DNA of 33,860 nt, taken from positions 1 to 33,860 of the forward strand of contig NZ_CALFSA010000112.1 of NCBI RefSeq assembly GCF_937919355.1. Reading direction: 5' to 3'. Shown one piece after another: positions 16,045 through 25,472 of the stretch. How positions within the stretch are numbered: position 1 is the first letter of the stretch; each line of letters begins with the position of its first letter. The notes beneath the pieces are model-generated. The model saw nothing but the letters and a program-made list of their open reading frames with translations, did not search any database and was not told the DNA's origin. The DNA is from an uncultured Methanofollis sp. Its GTDB lineage: Archaea > Halobacteriota > Methanomicrobia > Methanomicrobiales > Methanofollaceae. Position numbers and translations under genes: made by a program.

Positions 16045-19000
16045 CTATTTTTCCGGGGTCGGTATGCCGATGTATCTCTCAACTCTCTTCTGGAGAGTCT
16101 CGATCTCCTCTGTATGCCTCCCGTAATAGTCCATCTTTCTGGCCAGTATGAGGCATTCGCGTGCACGGGAGAGATTCGGCATCCTTGCAGGGATGTTCTG
16201 CACTTTTTTTGTGTCCTCCTCTGGCCTCACCTCGTCCAGTTCGCCGAGTGTGGTGCAGGCCCTGGCAAGAGCAAGGAACTTTCCTGCCGTCGGCCTACTC
16301 TTCAGACCATTCGTGAGTTCGGTGATGCTCTCTATGAGGAGCAATTTTTTGTTTCCGGGACCAGAAAGGTACTCTGTGTACCTGGAGAGGCCGAGGCAGT
16401 AGTCGTAGCAATGAGAATAGGTCTTGTTTTTTAGGCCTTCTTTGATCTTTTCTGCTGCGTTTCCCAGATATTTTGCCACTTCCCCGGAAGAAATACCCCG
16501 CAGGATATGTGAATATGCCATGCCGAGATATGAACAGAACTGGATATCCTTGATGTTGATGTCATCTTCAAGGTCTCTTCCGAGATCGGTATTACGGTCT
16601 GCACCACGATCGGTTTTAGGAGGACTGATTGCCCTCCTGAATTCTTCCTCTGCCAGGTCGTAGTCCCGGTTTCGAAGGTATGCCCATGCAAGCCTGTAGG
16701 TAATTCCCCTGTTCAGGGCTGACGTGTTGCCTTTGCAGACGTCTTCCGTGATCTGGCGGGCGACCTGGAAGACCTCAATGGCACGGACATACTTCTGCCT
16801 GATCGATAGGAGACGTCCAAGCCAGTAATAGGTACGTATCGTTCCTTTCAGGAACACTTCCTCGTTATTCTGTGCCTCAGTTGCCTTGAATATTCGGTGC
16901 CGGTATATCAGGAGTGCATTCTCCAGGTTTTTCTTACCCCCTGTCAGGATCTGATCATAATTCTGAGGATGGGAGGTGATGACCTGTTTTACCGAGGCGA
17001 TCCCAATGTATTCGGAGATCCTGGGATCCTGTGGCCTGAGTGGGAGTGTCGTCGTCCAGAATCCGATTGCAAGGTCATATCTCTTTTTCCGATAGTGCAG
17101 GCATGCGAGGTCATAGTGTTTCTGAAAGGTGAGAGGATCTTTCCAGTACGGCAACCATGTTGTGTAGAGTTTTTCCCCGCACTTTGATTCCCCGCACGAG
17201 GTGATCTTTAACTGATGGTCGGTGCAATACTCCCTGTGAGACCTATATATTATGCGTTTCATTTCGTTATCGATATCATCTCCTTTCAGATCTTCAACAA
17301 TCTCATTAAGTTCTACCAATTCTTCTTCGGTCACTTTCCTGACAACTTCTCTTTCATTCTCAGGATCCGTTTTTTCCATCTCTATGATCTGGCGGGATCC
17401 TTCTTCCCCCCGCCGCACCCCCCCTGCTCTCATGAGGCACTTCTCAGAGATGGTGAGAGCCAGGTCATATTTCGTCATATCAGGGGCGATCTCAGTCGCC
17501 ATCTTGAATGCTTTGACCGCTTTATCCCACTCCTCTCCCTTGAGATGTATCCGACCGCAGGTATAGTAGACCTCAGGACAGGTTGGATCGATGGAGATGG
17601 CGTGGGAGATGAGACACTCAGCGTATGAGATGTTCGAGTGGGCATATGCATAGGCGAGTGAACTCAAGGACTCCTGCATCATCCTGCATGCGGTCTCCTC
17701 TCTGGCAAGTTCTGAGACTGTTGTCGGTGACGATGCAAGGTATGCTTGATACTGCCTCCACGCTGAGAGTGTTGCCTCCTGGAGGTCGAAGACGACCTGA
17801 TCGAAACTGCTGTAGAAATGATGGATATTGTTCTGAATCTGGTTGAAAACGTCCCCAACTGGACTATGATTATATGCCCTGAGATAGGCCTCCCCTCTGA
17901 CCTTGAAGACCTCTGGAACGTCTTTGCGACGATTTTTTATCAGAGCCCTCTCTGCCTGATCGAGGTTTGCGATGATTACCTGACATTTTGAGAGATTATT
18001 GGAGGATGGAGCCCCATCCCGGTGATGTGCGGATGAGTCTGATCGTATGATCTTGTTTTTGTCTCGAGATTGAGCGCCAATAAAAGATATTTTAGATATC
18101 GTGGCAATTTGGGAGATCCCTTGAATCAAATAGAATATCCACTGAATCCGGCATGGCGGGTATTTTGTTGTATCTCCTTTTGAGCAGAACGCTTTTTTCC
18201 TATCTTTTATGTTTTGATACAGGGCGTTCACCGCTTTTGCATAGTAGGGTTCCCACTGTGAGTGGTCGATCTCGGTCGCATGGGAAAATGCCTTCTCTGC
18301 GGCATCGTATCGTTTCATTTCAGAATAGACGATGCCAAGGTTGTACCAGGCAAATTTGTAACCTTCATCATATCCGAGTGCCTCAACAAATTTGTCCTCC
18401 GCTTTTTTGAGGTATTTTATCTGGTTTTTTGGTGACCAGAGACACTCTCGGTACTTTTCGAGACCCTGGATGAATGCCCGTGTCGACTCCCAGCGCTGGG
18501 TCTTTCCGCGTGTCATACCAGTGAAGATCCGGTAGGCAAGTTCTGAGGCCATCTCTGCGCAGAGAGTCTCCTCTTGTTCTCCGTTCTCTTCATCTGGTCG
18601 ATTTTTTGGCGGGTGTATCGTGTTCACTTTTTGGGCCTGTCCCTCCTGCATCTGACGCGTGACCTGCCAACTAATATTTTTGGGAGATACCAGCACTGCA
18701 CTGAGTCTGATCGTCCTGTCTTCACGGTCTACCGAGAGGAGGAGGCGAGGGCCCTTCAGTACCTTGTTTATCATGGACAACAAAAATCCGGCAGGGACGG
18801 ATACCGGGCCGATACCGACTTCAGTCTCTGAAAGGGTTACATCACTGAGGAGGGTGTCCAGACTCCCTGATCTCAGGGACGCCGAGGTGATGTCGCATCT
18901 CTCTGCCATAGAGGTCTTAATAGGGCGTTGCTCGTTGACATCACTGTAAACGCGATAAATCCTATTGAGTTCTTCGATGAGCATCAATTGGTAGTTCGGT

Positions 19001-19650
19001 GCTTCTTTTTTATCGCCATTATTCTTGTTATTGTCATTTTTTTTCTTTGAATCCTGAACATCTTCGATGATCAGCGTTTTACGCGCCCGGTTGAGTTGCC
19101 CGAGGACGATGAAAGCGACAGTGAGGATCAGGATCGGAGTGATAAGATCGCGGGAAAAGAGTGTATTGAGACTTTGAACGATGTAGTAAATTATATTGTT
19201 TAGTTTTTCTTGGGAGAGATCGGATATTATCAGGTTAATGAATATGACGAACCATATGACACTGGTGCTGAGCAAGAAATTTTGGAGGAGAATTAATATT
19301 GTTTTGTTTATCCATTTCGTGAATCTATAATATGCTTTTTTGATCCTGATCTCCCATGGGAGGAAGAGTATTCGCCCCTGTTTCAGATCAGATCGATATT
19401 TCCGTACGTAGGTGTGATCCAGCGAAATCAACCATAAAAAAACTATGATCAGAAGTACTGCAGATAGGACGATGAAAGTTGTAAAAAATATCCCTTGCGT
19501 CTCCGGGATGTGCAGAATTGAATAGAGTCCCCACAGAATGACTCCGATTACCATGGCGAAGATTGCGGTCTGTATACCTATAATGACCAAATGTAGCGTG
19601 AGAGTGAGCAGACATTTCAGGGGATCTATTCTGCACTCGCGATCTTGCAT
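16045..19650 (-). CDS. Large membrane-anchored TPR protein of atypical composition
   Basis: A 1201-residue protein I cannot assign. About four N-terminal membrane helices (roughly 17-46, 53-77, 118-143, 169-186) are followed by a Lys/Asn-rich linker (KKKNDNNKNNGDKKE) and a small beta-rich domain at about 265-330 (IGPVSVPAGFLLSMINKVLK, then GPRLLLSVDRED and LSAVLVSPKNISWQV). Residues about 430-1160 are mostly helical with several TPR units, for example WYNLGIVYSEMKRYDAAEKA, VYYTCGRIHLKGEEWDKAVK, YYWLGRLLSIRQKYVRAIEV and YRLAWAYLRNRDYDLAEEEF. TPR arrays bind other proteins, so a membrane scaffold is likely. The gene is visibly richer in A+T and in AAA, AAT, ATA and TTT codons than its neighbours, suggesting acquisition from elsewhere. 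It converges on the OFA transporter (10 bases) and is divergent from the aldehyde dehydrogenase. Confidence 0.85.
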   Translation of the reverse strand: MQDRECRIDPLKCLLTLTLHLVIIGIQTAIFAMVIGVILWGLYSILHIPETQGIFFTTFIVLSAVLLIIVFLWLISLDHTYVRKYRSDLKQGRILFLPWEIRIKKAYYRFTKWINKTILILLQNFLLSTSVIWFVIFINLIISDLSQEKLNNIIYYIVQSLNTLFSRDLITPILILTVAFIVLGQLNRARKTLIIEDVQDSKKKNDNNKNNGDKKEAPNYQLMLIEELNRIYRVYSDVNEQRPIKTSMAERCDITSASLRSGSLDTLLSDVTLSETEVGIGPVSVPAGFLLSMINKVLKGPRLLLSVDREDRTIRLSAVLVSPKNISWQVTRQMQEGQAQKVNTIHPPKNRPDEENGEQEETLCAEMASELAYRIFTGMTRGKTQRWESTRAFIQGLEKYRECLWSPKNQIKYLKKAEDKFVEALGYDEGYKFAWYNLGIVYSEMKRYDAAEKAFSHATEIDHSQWEPYYAKAVNALYQNIKDRKKAFCSKGDTTKYPPCRIQWIFYLIQGISQIATISKISFIGAQSRDKNKIIRSDSSAHHRDGAPSSNNLSKCQVIIANLDQAERALIKNRRKDVPEVFKVRGEAYLRAYNHSPVGDVFNQIQNNIHHFYSSFDQVVFDLQEATLSAWRQYQAYLASSPTTVSELAREETACRMMQESLSSLAYAYAHSNISYAECLISHAISIDPTCPEVYYTCGRIHLKGEEWDKAVKAFKMATEIAPDMTKYDLALTISEKCLMRAGGVRRGEEGSRQIIEMEKTDPENEREVVRKVTEEELVELNEIVEDLKGDDIDNEMKRIIYRSHREYCTDHQLKITSCGESKCGEKLYTTWLPYWKDPLTFQKHYDLACLHYRKKRYDLAIGFWTTTLPLRPQDPRISEYIGIASVKQVITSHPQNYDQILTGGKKNLENALLIYRHRIFKATEAQNNEEVFLKGTIRTYYWLGRLLSIRQKYVRAIEVFQVARQITEDVCKGNTSALNRGITYRLAWAYLRNRDYDLAEEEFRRAISPPKTDRGADRNTDLGRDLEDDINIKDIQFCSYLGMAYSHILRGISSGEVAKYLGNAAEKIKEGLKNKTYSHCYDYCLGLSRYTEYLSGPGNKKLLLIESITELTNGLKSRPTAGKFLALARACTTLGELDEVRPEEDTKKVQNIPARMPNLSRARECLILARKMDYYGRHTEEIETLQKRVERYIGIPTPEK

Positions 19651-19820
19651 CCCCGCTGGCCCCCCGGAACCGGTGCGTAGAAAGGGTATGCCATTCTATA
19701 AGAACGTTGCCCATGGATGGCTCGACTGGTGTTTCAACCGAGTTATTCAAGCGTCTGTCCTTTCATTTTTGATCTTCCCCCACCGAAACCTCCATATCCC
19801 GGACAGCAACATCCCCCCGC

Positions 19821-21242
19821 ATGACAGGCCCTCGACCCTTCCTTGTCGGTGGGGAGTGGCGGACGAGCGAGACGACTCTTGAAGTCCGTTTTCCGTACGA
19901 CGACTCCCTCGTCGACACCGTCTGCCTCGCCGGTGTGGTCGACCTGGAGGACGCCGTCCGCTCTGCGCAGCACGGTTTCAGTCAGACCCGGAAACTCCCG
20001 ACACATGAACGGATCCATGTACTCAAACGCCTTGCCGATCTGATCGAAGACCGGAAGGACGAGGTCGCGGCAACTATCACCCTCGAAACCGGGAAGACCA
20101 TTGCCATGGCCAGAGCCGAGGTAGAGCGCGCCGTCGAGACGATCATCCTCTGTGCGGAGGAGGCCGGGCGTATCTACGGGGAGGTGATCCCCCTCGACCT
20201 CTCCCCTGCTACGGCCGGCAGGACTGGATATCTCCGTCGTGTCCCCGTGGGTACGGTGCTTGCTATCACCCCCTTCAACTTCCCCTTCAATCTCGCCTGC
20301 CACAAGATCGGTCCGGCGGTCGCCGCCGGCAATGCCGTGATCCTGAAACCGTCCTCCAAGACCCCGCTCTCCGCTCTCATCCTGGGCGAACTCCTCATCG
20401 AGGCCGGGTACCCCAAAAATGCCGTCTCAGTCCTCCCGTGTACTCCCGGTGTCGCCGAATGGATGGTGCAGGACGGCCGTATCGCCTACCTCTCTTTCAC
20501 TGGCAGTCCGGCAGTCGGCTGGCACCTCCGCGAGATCGCCGGGAGAAAAAAGGTCGGCCTCGAACTCGGCGGGAACGCTGCGGTGATCGTGGACGCTGAC
20601 GCGGACCTCCCCTATGCGGCGGAGAGGATCGTGCAGGGCGGTTTTTCCGGTGCGGGGCAGGTCTGCATCTCTGTCCAGCGGGTCTTCCTCCACCGCTCGG
20701 TGTATGCCGAATGCCTGGAGATGGTCCTGGAACGGACCGGTGCTCTCAGGACCGGCGACCCCCGCGACCCTGCCGTCGATGTGGGCCCCATGATCTCGGA
20801 GGAAGCCGCGGCCGAGGAAAAAGTCCGTGAAGCCGTCTCCGGCGGTGCGACCGTCCTCGCCGGTGGGACACGGGCGGGCACTCTCTTCGCCCCGACGATC
20901 CTCGCCGACACCCTGCCGGCGATGCGGGTGAACGCGACGGAGATGTTTGCACCGGTGATCACTGTCACCCCCTTCGACGATTTCGCAACCGCCCTTGCCG
21001 CGGCGAACGACTCCCCCTTCGGTCTCCAGACAGGTATCTTCACCGATCGCCTTGAACGTGCTTTCCATGCCTTTGACGAGTGTGAGGCAGGTGCCCTCGT
21101 CGTCAACGATGTCCCGACATTCAGGGCCGACGCCATGCCCTACGGTGGGGTGAAGGCGTCAGGGTCGGGGAGGGAAGGGCCCAGGTACGCGATCGAGGAG
21201 ATGACCGAGCCGCGGCTGATGGTCCTGAACAGGCGTGTGTGA
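19821..21242 (+). CDS. NAD(P)-dependent aldehyde dehydrogenase
   Basis: A 473-residue member of the aldehyde dehydrogenase superfamily. Visible elements are the oxyanion Asn in TPFNFPFNLACHK (about 155), the coenzyme stretch VILKPSSKTPLSA, SFTGSPAVG, the general base Glu in LELGGNA (about 248) and the catalytic Cys in GQVCISVQRV (about 283), ending PYGGVKASGSGREGPRYAIEEMTEPR. It resembles the archaeal lactaldehyde/glyceraldehyde dehydrogenase branch, which in methanogens includes CofA of coenzyme F420 synthesis; succinate-semialdehyde-type activity is the alternative. No F420 genes are adjacent, so I leave the symbol blank. CCATATCC about 25-30 bases upstream could be box A of a leaderless transcript. 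It is divergent from the large TPR gene and converges on the histidine kinase. Confidence 0.9.
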   Translation: MTGPRPFLVGGEWRTSETTLEVRFPYDDSLVDTVCLAGVVDLEDAVRSAQHGFSQTRKLPTHERIHVLKRLADLIEDRKDEVAATITLETGKTIAMARAEVERAVETIILCAEEAGRIYGEVIPLDLSPATAGRTGYLRRVPVGTVLAITPFNFPFNLACHKIGPAVAAGNAVILKPSSKTPLSALILGELLIEAGYPKNAVSVLPCTPGVAEWMVQDGRIAYLSFTGSPAVGWHLREIAGRKKVGLELGGNAAVIVDADADLPYAAERIVQGGFSGAGQVCISVQRVFLHRSVYAECLEMVLERTGALRTGDPRDPAVDVGPMISEEAAAEEKVREAVSGGATVLAGGTRAGTLFAPTILADTLPAMRVNATEMFAPVITVTPFDDFATALAAANDSPFGLQTGIFTDRLERAFHAFDECEAGALVVNDVPTFRADAMPYGGVKASGSGREGPRYAIEEMTEPRLMVLNRRV

Positions 21243-21252
21243 CCCGGCCCCC

Positions 21253-22773
21253 TCATGCCTGGGCCCCGGGATCGGGAAGATTTGCCCGCTCCTGCACCGA
21301 CCGGTACCCTTTTTTTGGGACCAGAATCTCGAAGCGTGCTCCTTTTCCATACACTCCTGTCTCTCTGATAGCGATCCCGGTGATCCCCAGGATCTCCCTG
21401 CAGAGGAAGAGGCCGAGGCCGGTGTTGTTGCCATATCCCCGCCTGAAGATCTTCTCCTTCTCGTCGCCTCTGACCCCGACACCGTTGTCCTCCCAGACAA
21501 TTGTCAGAGTCCCATCTTCATCGATTCTGCTTGAAACCCGGACTCTCGTGACCCTTTTTCCATGCCTGACGGCATTGTCGAGGAGGTTGTAGAAGACCCG
21601 CCCGAAGAGGGGGTCGGCGTACACCTCCATTTTCTGGAGACCGGTCTCGATAGTGACACCGTCCTGCCTGAGCCTGGCTATATGCCACCTGATGTCTGAC
21701 CAGTGTGGTTCCCGGACGCCGAGGTCCTGGTAGTCGCGGGCGAACTCGAGTTGTTCCCTGATGTTCTGTGCCGAGAACTTTATCCGTGCGAGGTTTTCCT
21801 GGACCCCTGCTTCCCTGCTATCTTCCATCGCGATTTCAAGGTACCCGAGGAGGACGGTGAGCTGGTTGAGGATATCGTGACGGGTGATACTGTTCATGAT
21901 CGTGAGTTTCTCGTTGGTTCGACTGAGCGACTCCGAGAACCTTTTGAGTTCATCGGCATGATATTCTAGTTCTTTTTCAAGTATCAGCCGTTCTGTAAGG
22001 TCTGTCAATATGATGAGGACGGCGTCGCGGTTTTTGATTGTGATGGGAGCAACCCGCAGGGTCACCCGCAGGATACCGCCTGTTTTAGTCCTGATGCCGA
22101 CCTCGAATGACCGGTTTCTGTCTCCAGTGACCGTCTCCTGTACCGCGGTCCCGAAGTCCTGCAGGGACGACTCCGCGATGAAGGACTGCACTGCCTTCCC
22201 TCTCAGGCCTCCCCTCGTGTAACCGAGGGCGGCCTCCGCTGCAGGGTTGGCGAAGATGACCTCCCCTTCCTGTGTCAGCGCGAAGATGTACTCGGGGAGG
22301 CCGTCGATCAGTGCCCTGCTGAGGTCTGAACTCTCCTGTGCCTCGGCCTCGGCCTGTTTTCTTTCGGTGACGTCGCGGAGGGTGACGACGATCGCCATCT
22401 TTTCTTTCCAGGTTATGGTGCTGCTGAGACCTTCGACCCGCCGCACCCTGCCTGCCGGGGTGACAAGTGTGTATTCTGAAGGGACGGCGGCGTTGTCTCC
22501 TCTGACTCTCAGCAGGTCCCTGTAGCCGGCACGCGCCTTGTCCTGACTCACGAACTCATGGATGTTCCTCCCGATGCAGTCACCGGTGGAAGGGAGGTCG
22601 ACCAGTCCACAGGCGGCCCTGTTTGCGTATTTGATACTGCCATTCTCATCGACGATCAGGACACCATCACGGATGGCCTCAAGAAGAGTGGTGAAGAATT
22701 GTTCCCGCTCTTTCAGGCATTTTTCAGCCCTTTTCTCTTCGGCGATATCGGTGAAACTCCACACCCCGCCCAT
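21253..22773 (-). CDS. PAS histidine kinase, apparently N-terminally truncated
   Basis: A 506-residue product that begins inside a PAS domain (MGGVWSFTDIAEEKRAE is a PAS C-terminus). Two full PAS domains follow at about 25-135 and 150-260, then a dimerisation helix with the phospho-acceptor H299 in SITRHDILNQL (the form usual in Methanomicrobiales) and an HATPase domain with N-box NLLDN (396-400), DNGVGV (429-434) and GLGLF (452-456). Upstream, the same frame stays open only to a TGA at 22915-22917 and encodes the rest of a PAS C-terminal half (LQHGTLECADDRTIEYLP) without a start. The neighbouring upstream DNA holds a decayed receiver. The catalytic core looks intact and could be active, but the original protein was probably longer. 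Confidence 0.85.
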   Translation of the reverse strand: MGGVWSFTDIAEEKRAEKCLKEREQFFTTLLEAIRDGVLIVDENGSIKYANRAACGLVDLPSTGDCIGRNIHEFVSQDKARAGYRDLLRVRGDNAAVPSEYTLVTPAGRVRRVEGLSSTITWKEKMAIVVTLRDVTERKQAEAEAQESSDLSRALIDGLPEYIFALTQEGEVIFANPAAEAALGYTRGGLRGKAVQSFIAESSLQDFGTAVQETVTGDRNRSFEVGIRTKTGGILRVTLRVAPITIKNRDAVLIILTDLTERLILEKELEYHADELKRFSESLSRTNEKLTIMNSITRHDILNQLTVLLGYLEIAMEDSREAGVQENLARIKFSAQNIREQLEFARDYQDLGVREPHWSDIRWHIARLRQDGVTIETGLQKMEVYADPLFGRVFYNLLDNAVRHGKRVTRVRVSSRIDEDGTLTIVWEDNGVGVRGDEKEKIFRRGYGNNTGLGLFLCREILGITGIAIRETGVYGKGARFEILVPKKGYRSVQERANLPDPGAQA

Positions 22774-23349
22774 GGTCTCACCGTCGATCGTCTTCAGGGG
22801 CCCGGGAAGATATTCGATGGTCCTGTCGTCGGCACATTCGAGAGTGCCGTGCTGTAATCCTGTTGCGCCATCTGCATGCGGCCCTGATCTGTCTGTACAT
22901 GTCTGCGATTTTTTTCAACTGTGTGATTATCGTCTCGTGGGGAGTTCTGCTTTTGCCGGGGCATGATGTCTCTGGACCGCTCCACATCCCCCTGAAGACT
23001 CTACTGTAAGCAAGAGACGGACCATCACCGGCAGTATGGACGAGTTCCGGGATCTGGTCTGTCGTCCCGCATTCCTCTGTTGGCGTCCGGTCCATCTCAT
23101 CAGGCCCATCAAAGAAGATAAATGGTGCACGGCATCCATTCTCCCGTGCCGCCTGCAGGAGGTCGACGCTTTTCATGCCGGACATCTCCGCGGCAGAATA
23201 GATGACATCACAGGACTCTTTTTCGGGAGCAGGAACACCTCTACCCCTGGATTTAATGCCGTGATAGAAAAATCGCCTGTGTCATTGAGGTTCTGACGGA
23301 TACAGTCGGTTGCCCCGCTTTTGTCATTAACACAGAGAAGGGATATCAT
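22774..23349 (-). pseudogene. Decayed response-regulator receiver (and partial PAS) 5' of the histidine kinase
   Basis: From an ATG at 23347-23349 the minus strand encodes MISLLCVNDKSG, then TGDFSITALNPGVEVFLL, a clear receiver start (compare the usual LLYVDDE). Near 23230 the match moves to another frame, continuing PEKESCDVIYSAAEMSGMKS and then LLQAARENGCRAPFIFFDGP. One missing C in a C-run would explain the shift. The acidic pocket is degraded (VNDK for VDDE) and the phospho-acceptor Asp is Ala (YSAAEM for SDYEM), so the domain could not work even if the frame were restored. Beyond FIFFDGP neither receiver nor PAS sequence is recognisable until the PAS tail at about 22870-22774, and the length is too short for both domains. 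A 135-codon open frame starting at 23185 is the second-frame remnant. Confidence 0.7.
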
Positions 23350-23688
23350 CGAGTTCGCCAGCAGAGTGTGCGATGGTACGCTAAAGGTGCATTCTGTATT
23401 TATGCAAGGTGGTATTTATACATTGTAATGCCGTGACGTTTCTTTTGCCAGTTTTATGGAATTTTTTGCATTTGATGACCTTCAAATCCTGAAATATATC
23501 AGCACGTTTTTTTATTCTGTGGTCATCGGAGGGAAGGGATAATCCCCGGGCGCCGGTATGTGACCTGCCCCATCGAGGCGAGGAGGTCGTCGTCCTCGTA
23601 GAGCCATCGGGCAGACTGCTGGTGAAAACCGTTCCGCCGGTGTGAAGGGGGAAAGTTGGTAAAAAAGGGATTTATAACTCCTTCAGCC
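23350..23688. other. Intergenic A/T-rich stretch, no gene supported
   Basis: Low-G+C sequence between the decayed receiver and the small acidic-protein gene. A minus-strand open frame (23523-23726) crosses part of it but overlaps the next gene and has no recognisable start signal or family. I see no RNA gene or clear repeat. Confidence 0.5.
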
Positions 23689-24084
23689 TCAGGTATCGTA
23701 CCTTGACGCTTCTTCAAGGGGTGCAAGAGAGGCGCTGATTTCTTTTCTGAGGTCGCGGGTGATCATGTCCCTCGCCGCACCGGGCATATCCCATATCTCT
23801 TCAAGGGCGTCGGTGATGATGCCGACGACGTCCTCCGTTATCTCCTCGGGGTCGAGGGCGTCGGGGTCGAAGTATGCTCCGTCTTTGTCCCCTTCGTCGT
23901 CTTCTCCCGGTTCGTACAGGGCTTCGTCCATCCTGTCAGAGAAATAGACCTCAATGTCTTCCCTGACCCGGTCCCAGAGTCTGCCGGGCACATGGTCGGA
24001 GAGGTACCGGCGATAATAATCGTCGAGGACCGCGTTCACGTCGGGGGTGCAGTCCTCATACTGCTGCCAGTCGACAGTAGCCAT
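23689..24084 (-). CDS. Small acidic uncharacterised protein
   Basis: A 131-residue, strongly acidic, soluble and mostly helical protein that I cannot assign. It starts MATVDWQQYEDCTPDVNAVL, has a very acidic central segment (EPGEDDEGDKDGAYFDPDAL) and ends with amphipathic helices (GIITDALEEIWDMPGAARDM). The ATG at 24084 is preceded by AGGGGAG, a good ribosome binding site, which together with coherent helix patterning supports a real gene. It is divergent from the HIT gene. No membrane segment or metal motif is visible. Confidence 0.7.
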   Translation of the reverse strand: MATVDWQQYEDCTPDVNAVLDDYYRRYLSDHVPGRLWDRVREDIEVYFSDRMDEALYEPGEDDEGDKDGAYFDPDALDPEEITEDVVGIITDALEEIWDMPGAARDMITRDLRKEISASLAPLEEASRYDT

Positions 24085-24188
24085 AATCTCCCCTTCTCTT
24101 TCCCAGAGATAGGTTTTGCGAATTTATTCTGCTGGCATGCCGGCACCGGGCCGCTGCCTTCATCCCTTCCTGCGTGAAAACCCCATGT

Positions 24189-24581
24189 ATGAGCGACGAT
24201 CCCCGGACAGGCACCACCTGCCCATTCTGCGGTCCCTCTCCCGCCGACATCGTCCTGCAGAATGCCCTCGCCTACGCGAGGGCCGACGCCTTCCCGGTGA
24301 ACCCGGGCCACACCCTCATCGTCCCCTTCAGGCATGTCCCCTCCTTCTTCGAGGTGACAGAGGCGGAGCGGGTTGCGCTCCTCGACCTCCTCTGCCGCTG
24401 TCGGGACGTTCTGGAGGAGAGGTATCATCCTGACGGCTGGAATATCGGTGTCAATGTCGGCCCTGCCGCCGGACAGACCGTGCCCCACCTCCACGTCCAC
24501 CTCATCCCGCGCTATGCCGGCGACGTCCCTGATCCCAGGGGTGGGGTCAGGGGAGTGGTCCCGGAGAAAAAGATGTATTAA
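24189..24581 (+). CDS. HIT-family nucleotide hydrolase
   Basis: A 130-residue histidine-triad protein. The triad HLHVH (100-104, continuing LIPRYAG) contains the catalytic middle His, and the preceding NVGPAAGQTVPH is the phosphate-contact region. An N-terminal CPFC (11-14) is the half zinc site often seen in HIT hydrolases. The family cleaves nucleoside phosphoramidates, dinucleoside polyphosphates or adenylylated molecules; the substrate here is unknown. I chose ATG 24189, the start of MSDDPRTGTTCPFC; an in-frame GTG at 24174 would add five residues. No clear Shine-Dalgarno is present. It converges with the lipoprotein gene four bases downstream. Confidence 0.92.
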   Translation: MSDDPRTGTTCPFCGPSPADIVLQNALAYARADAFPVNPGHTLIVPFRHVPSFFEVTEAERVALLDLLCRCRDVLEERYHPDGWNIGVNVGPAAGQTVPHLHVHLIPRYAGDVPDPRGGVRGVVPEKKMY

Positions 24582-24585
24582 TTTT

Positions 24586-25212
24586 TCAGGAGACCGAGAC
24601 GCTCCAGTTACCATCTGAGACGACGTTCAGATAGTAGGGGCCTTTCTCCTGGATGAACACCGGCACGGTCCCGTTGTAGGGGCCTATGTGCCCGCGGACA
24701 GGTCGGAGTTCCCTGTCAGTCGGGTCGAGGACGGGGTGGCCGGTCTGGTTGTACAGGTTGACGGCGAAGAACGACCTGCCGTCATTGGTGACGTTGAAGA
24801 TGACCTCGCCGGCCGGGAGATCGATCCAGCCTGCGGCGTCGTCGCCGGACCCCTTGACGCTGAAGGGAAGGGCGTGTCCTGCCTCGCCGGCTACCTTCTC
24901 AACCTTCACAGTCCATGGACCGTCGGCGGTGACGTTCAGGGCATAGGGGCCTTCGCCATGGGCGAGATAGTCATAGGTGTCAGGGTTCCCCACTTCGAAG
25001 GCGAAGGGGCCTGAGTCGTTGGAGGCCACGGCAAAGCGGAACAGTCCGGCGTCTATCTGGATCATTTCCGAGGCATTGCCGGCCTGTGTATAGGCCGTCC
25101 CTGCCTGTGGTGTTTCGTTTTCTTTCTGGTCGCCCTGGGGGGCGGCCTGCATGCACCCGCAACAGAGGAGGACGGTGCAGAGGACGAGGGATACAAGAAT
25201 CCTTTTTCTCAT
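24586..25212 (-). CDS. Predicted lipoprotein with an internal repeat
   Basis: A 208-residue exported protein. The N-terminus MRKRILVSLVLCTVLLCCGC is a lipoprotein-like signal with the candidate modified Cys at 20, followed by a Gln/Thr-rich spacer. The mature part is beta-rich with several N-glycosylation-type sequons (NVT, NQT, NGT, NWS). Two similar segments, GPYALNVTADGPWTVKVEK (88-106) and GPYYLNVVSDGNWSVSVS (191-208), suggest a duplicated small beta-sandwich domain. No enzyme motif is visible, so a cell-surface binding role is a guess. AAAATATACC about 25-30 bases upstream fits a box A for a nearly leaderless transcript. Confidence 0.82.
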   Translation of the reverse strand: MRKRILVSLVLCTVLLCCGCMQAAPQGDQKENETPQAGTAYTQAGNASEMIQIDAGLFRFAVASNDSGPFAFEVGNPDTYDYLAHGEGPYALNVTADGPWTVKVEKVAGEAGHALPFSVKGSGDDAAGWIDLPAGEVIFNVTNDGRSFFAVNLYNQTGHPVLDPTDRELRPVRGHIGPYNGTVPVFIQEKGPYYLNVVSDGNWSVSVS

Positions 25213-25472
25213 CCTATTTTGTTCGAAGTGTTCGGGTATATTTTGTTCCAGTACTTATGCTCATATAATCCGTTTGTATGATGCAACAAAAATGGATCAT
25301 TCGTTTATTCCTGGGATTATTTGTGCTCAAGTTGGAAAAGGGATGCTTTCTGCATTTTATGGTTCCGGTCTCCTGTACATGTGCAGAATGGATGCTCTCC
25401 GTGACATTCCGGAGCAATCCGCTCGCGGCAAAACCGGCAATGAAATGACTCTGGCCAACGGAGATCAATAGA

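Noticed and set aside
23523..23726. A 67-codon minus-strand frame upstream of the histidine kinase region
   Set aside because: It overlaps the start of a better-supported gene's 3' end, has no ribosome binding site and no family resemblance.
25151..25471. Overlapping open frames on both strands in the A/T-rich gap before the aldo/keto reductase
   Set aside because: Their composition is irregular, they overlap the lipoprotein start and promoter, and no start signals are present.
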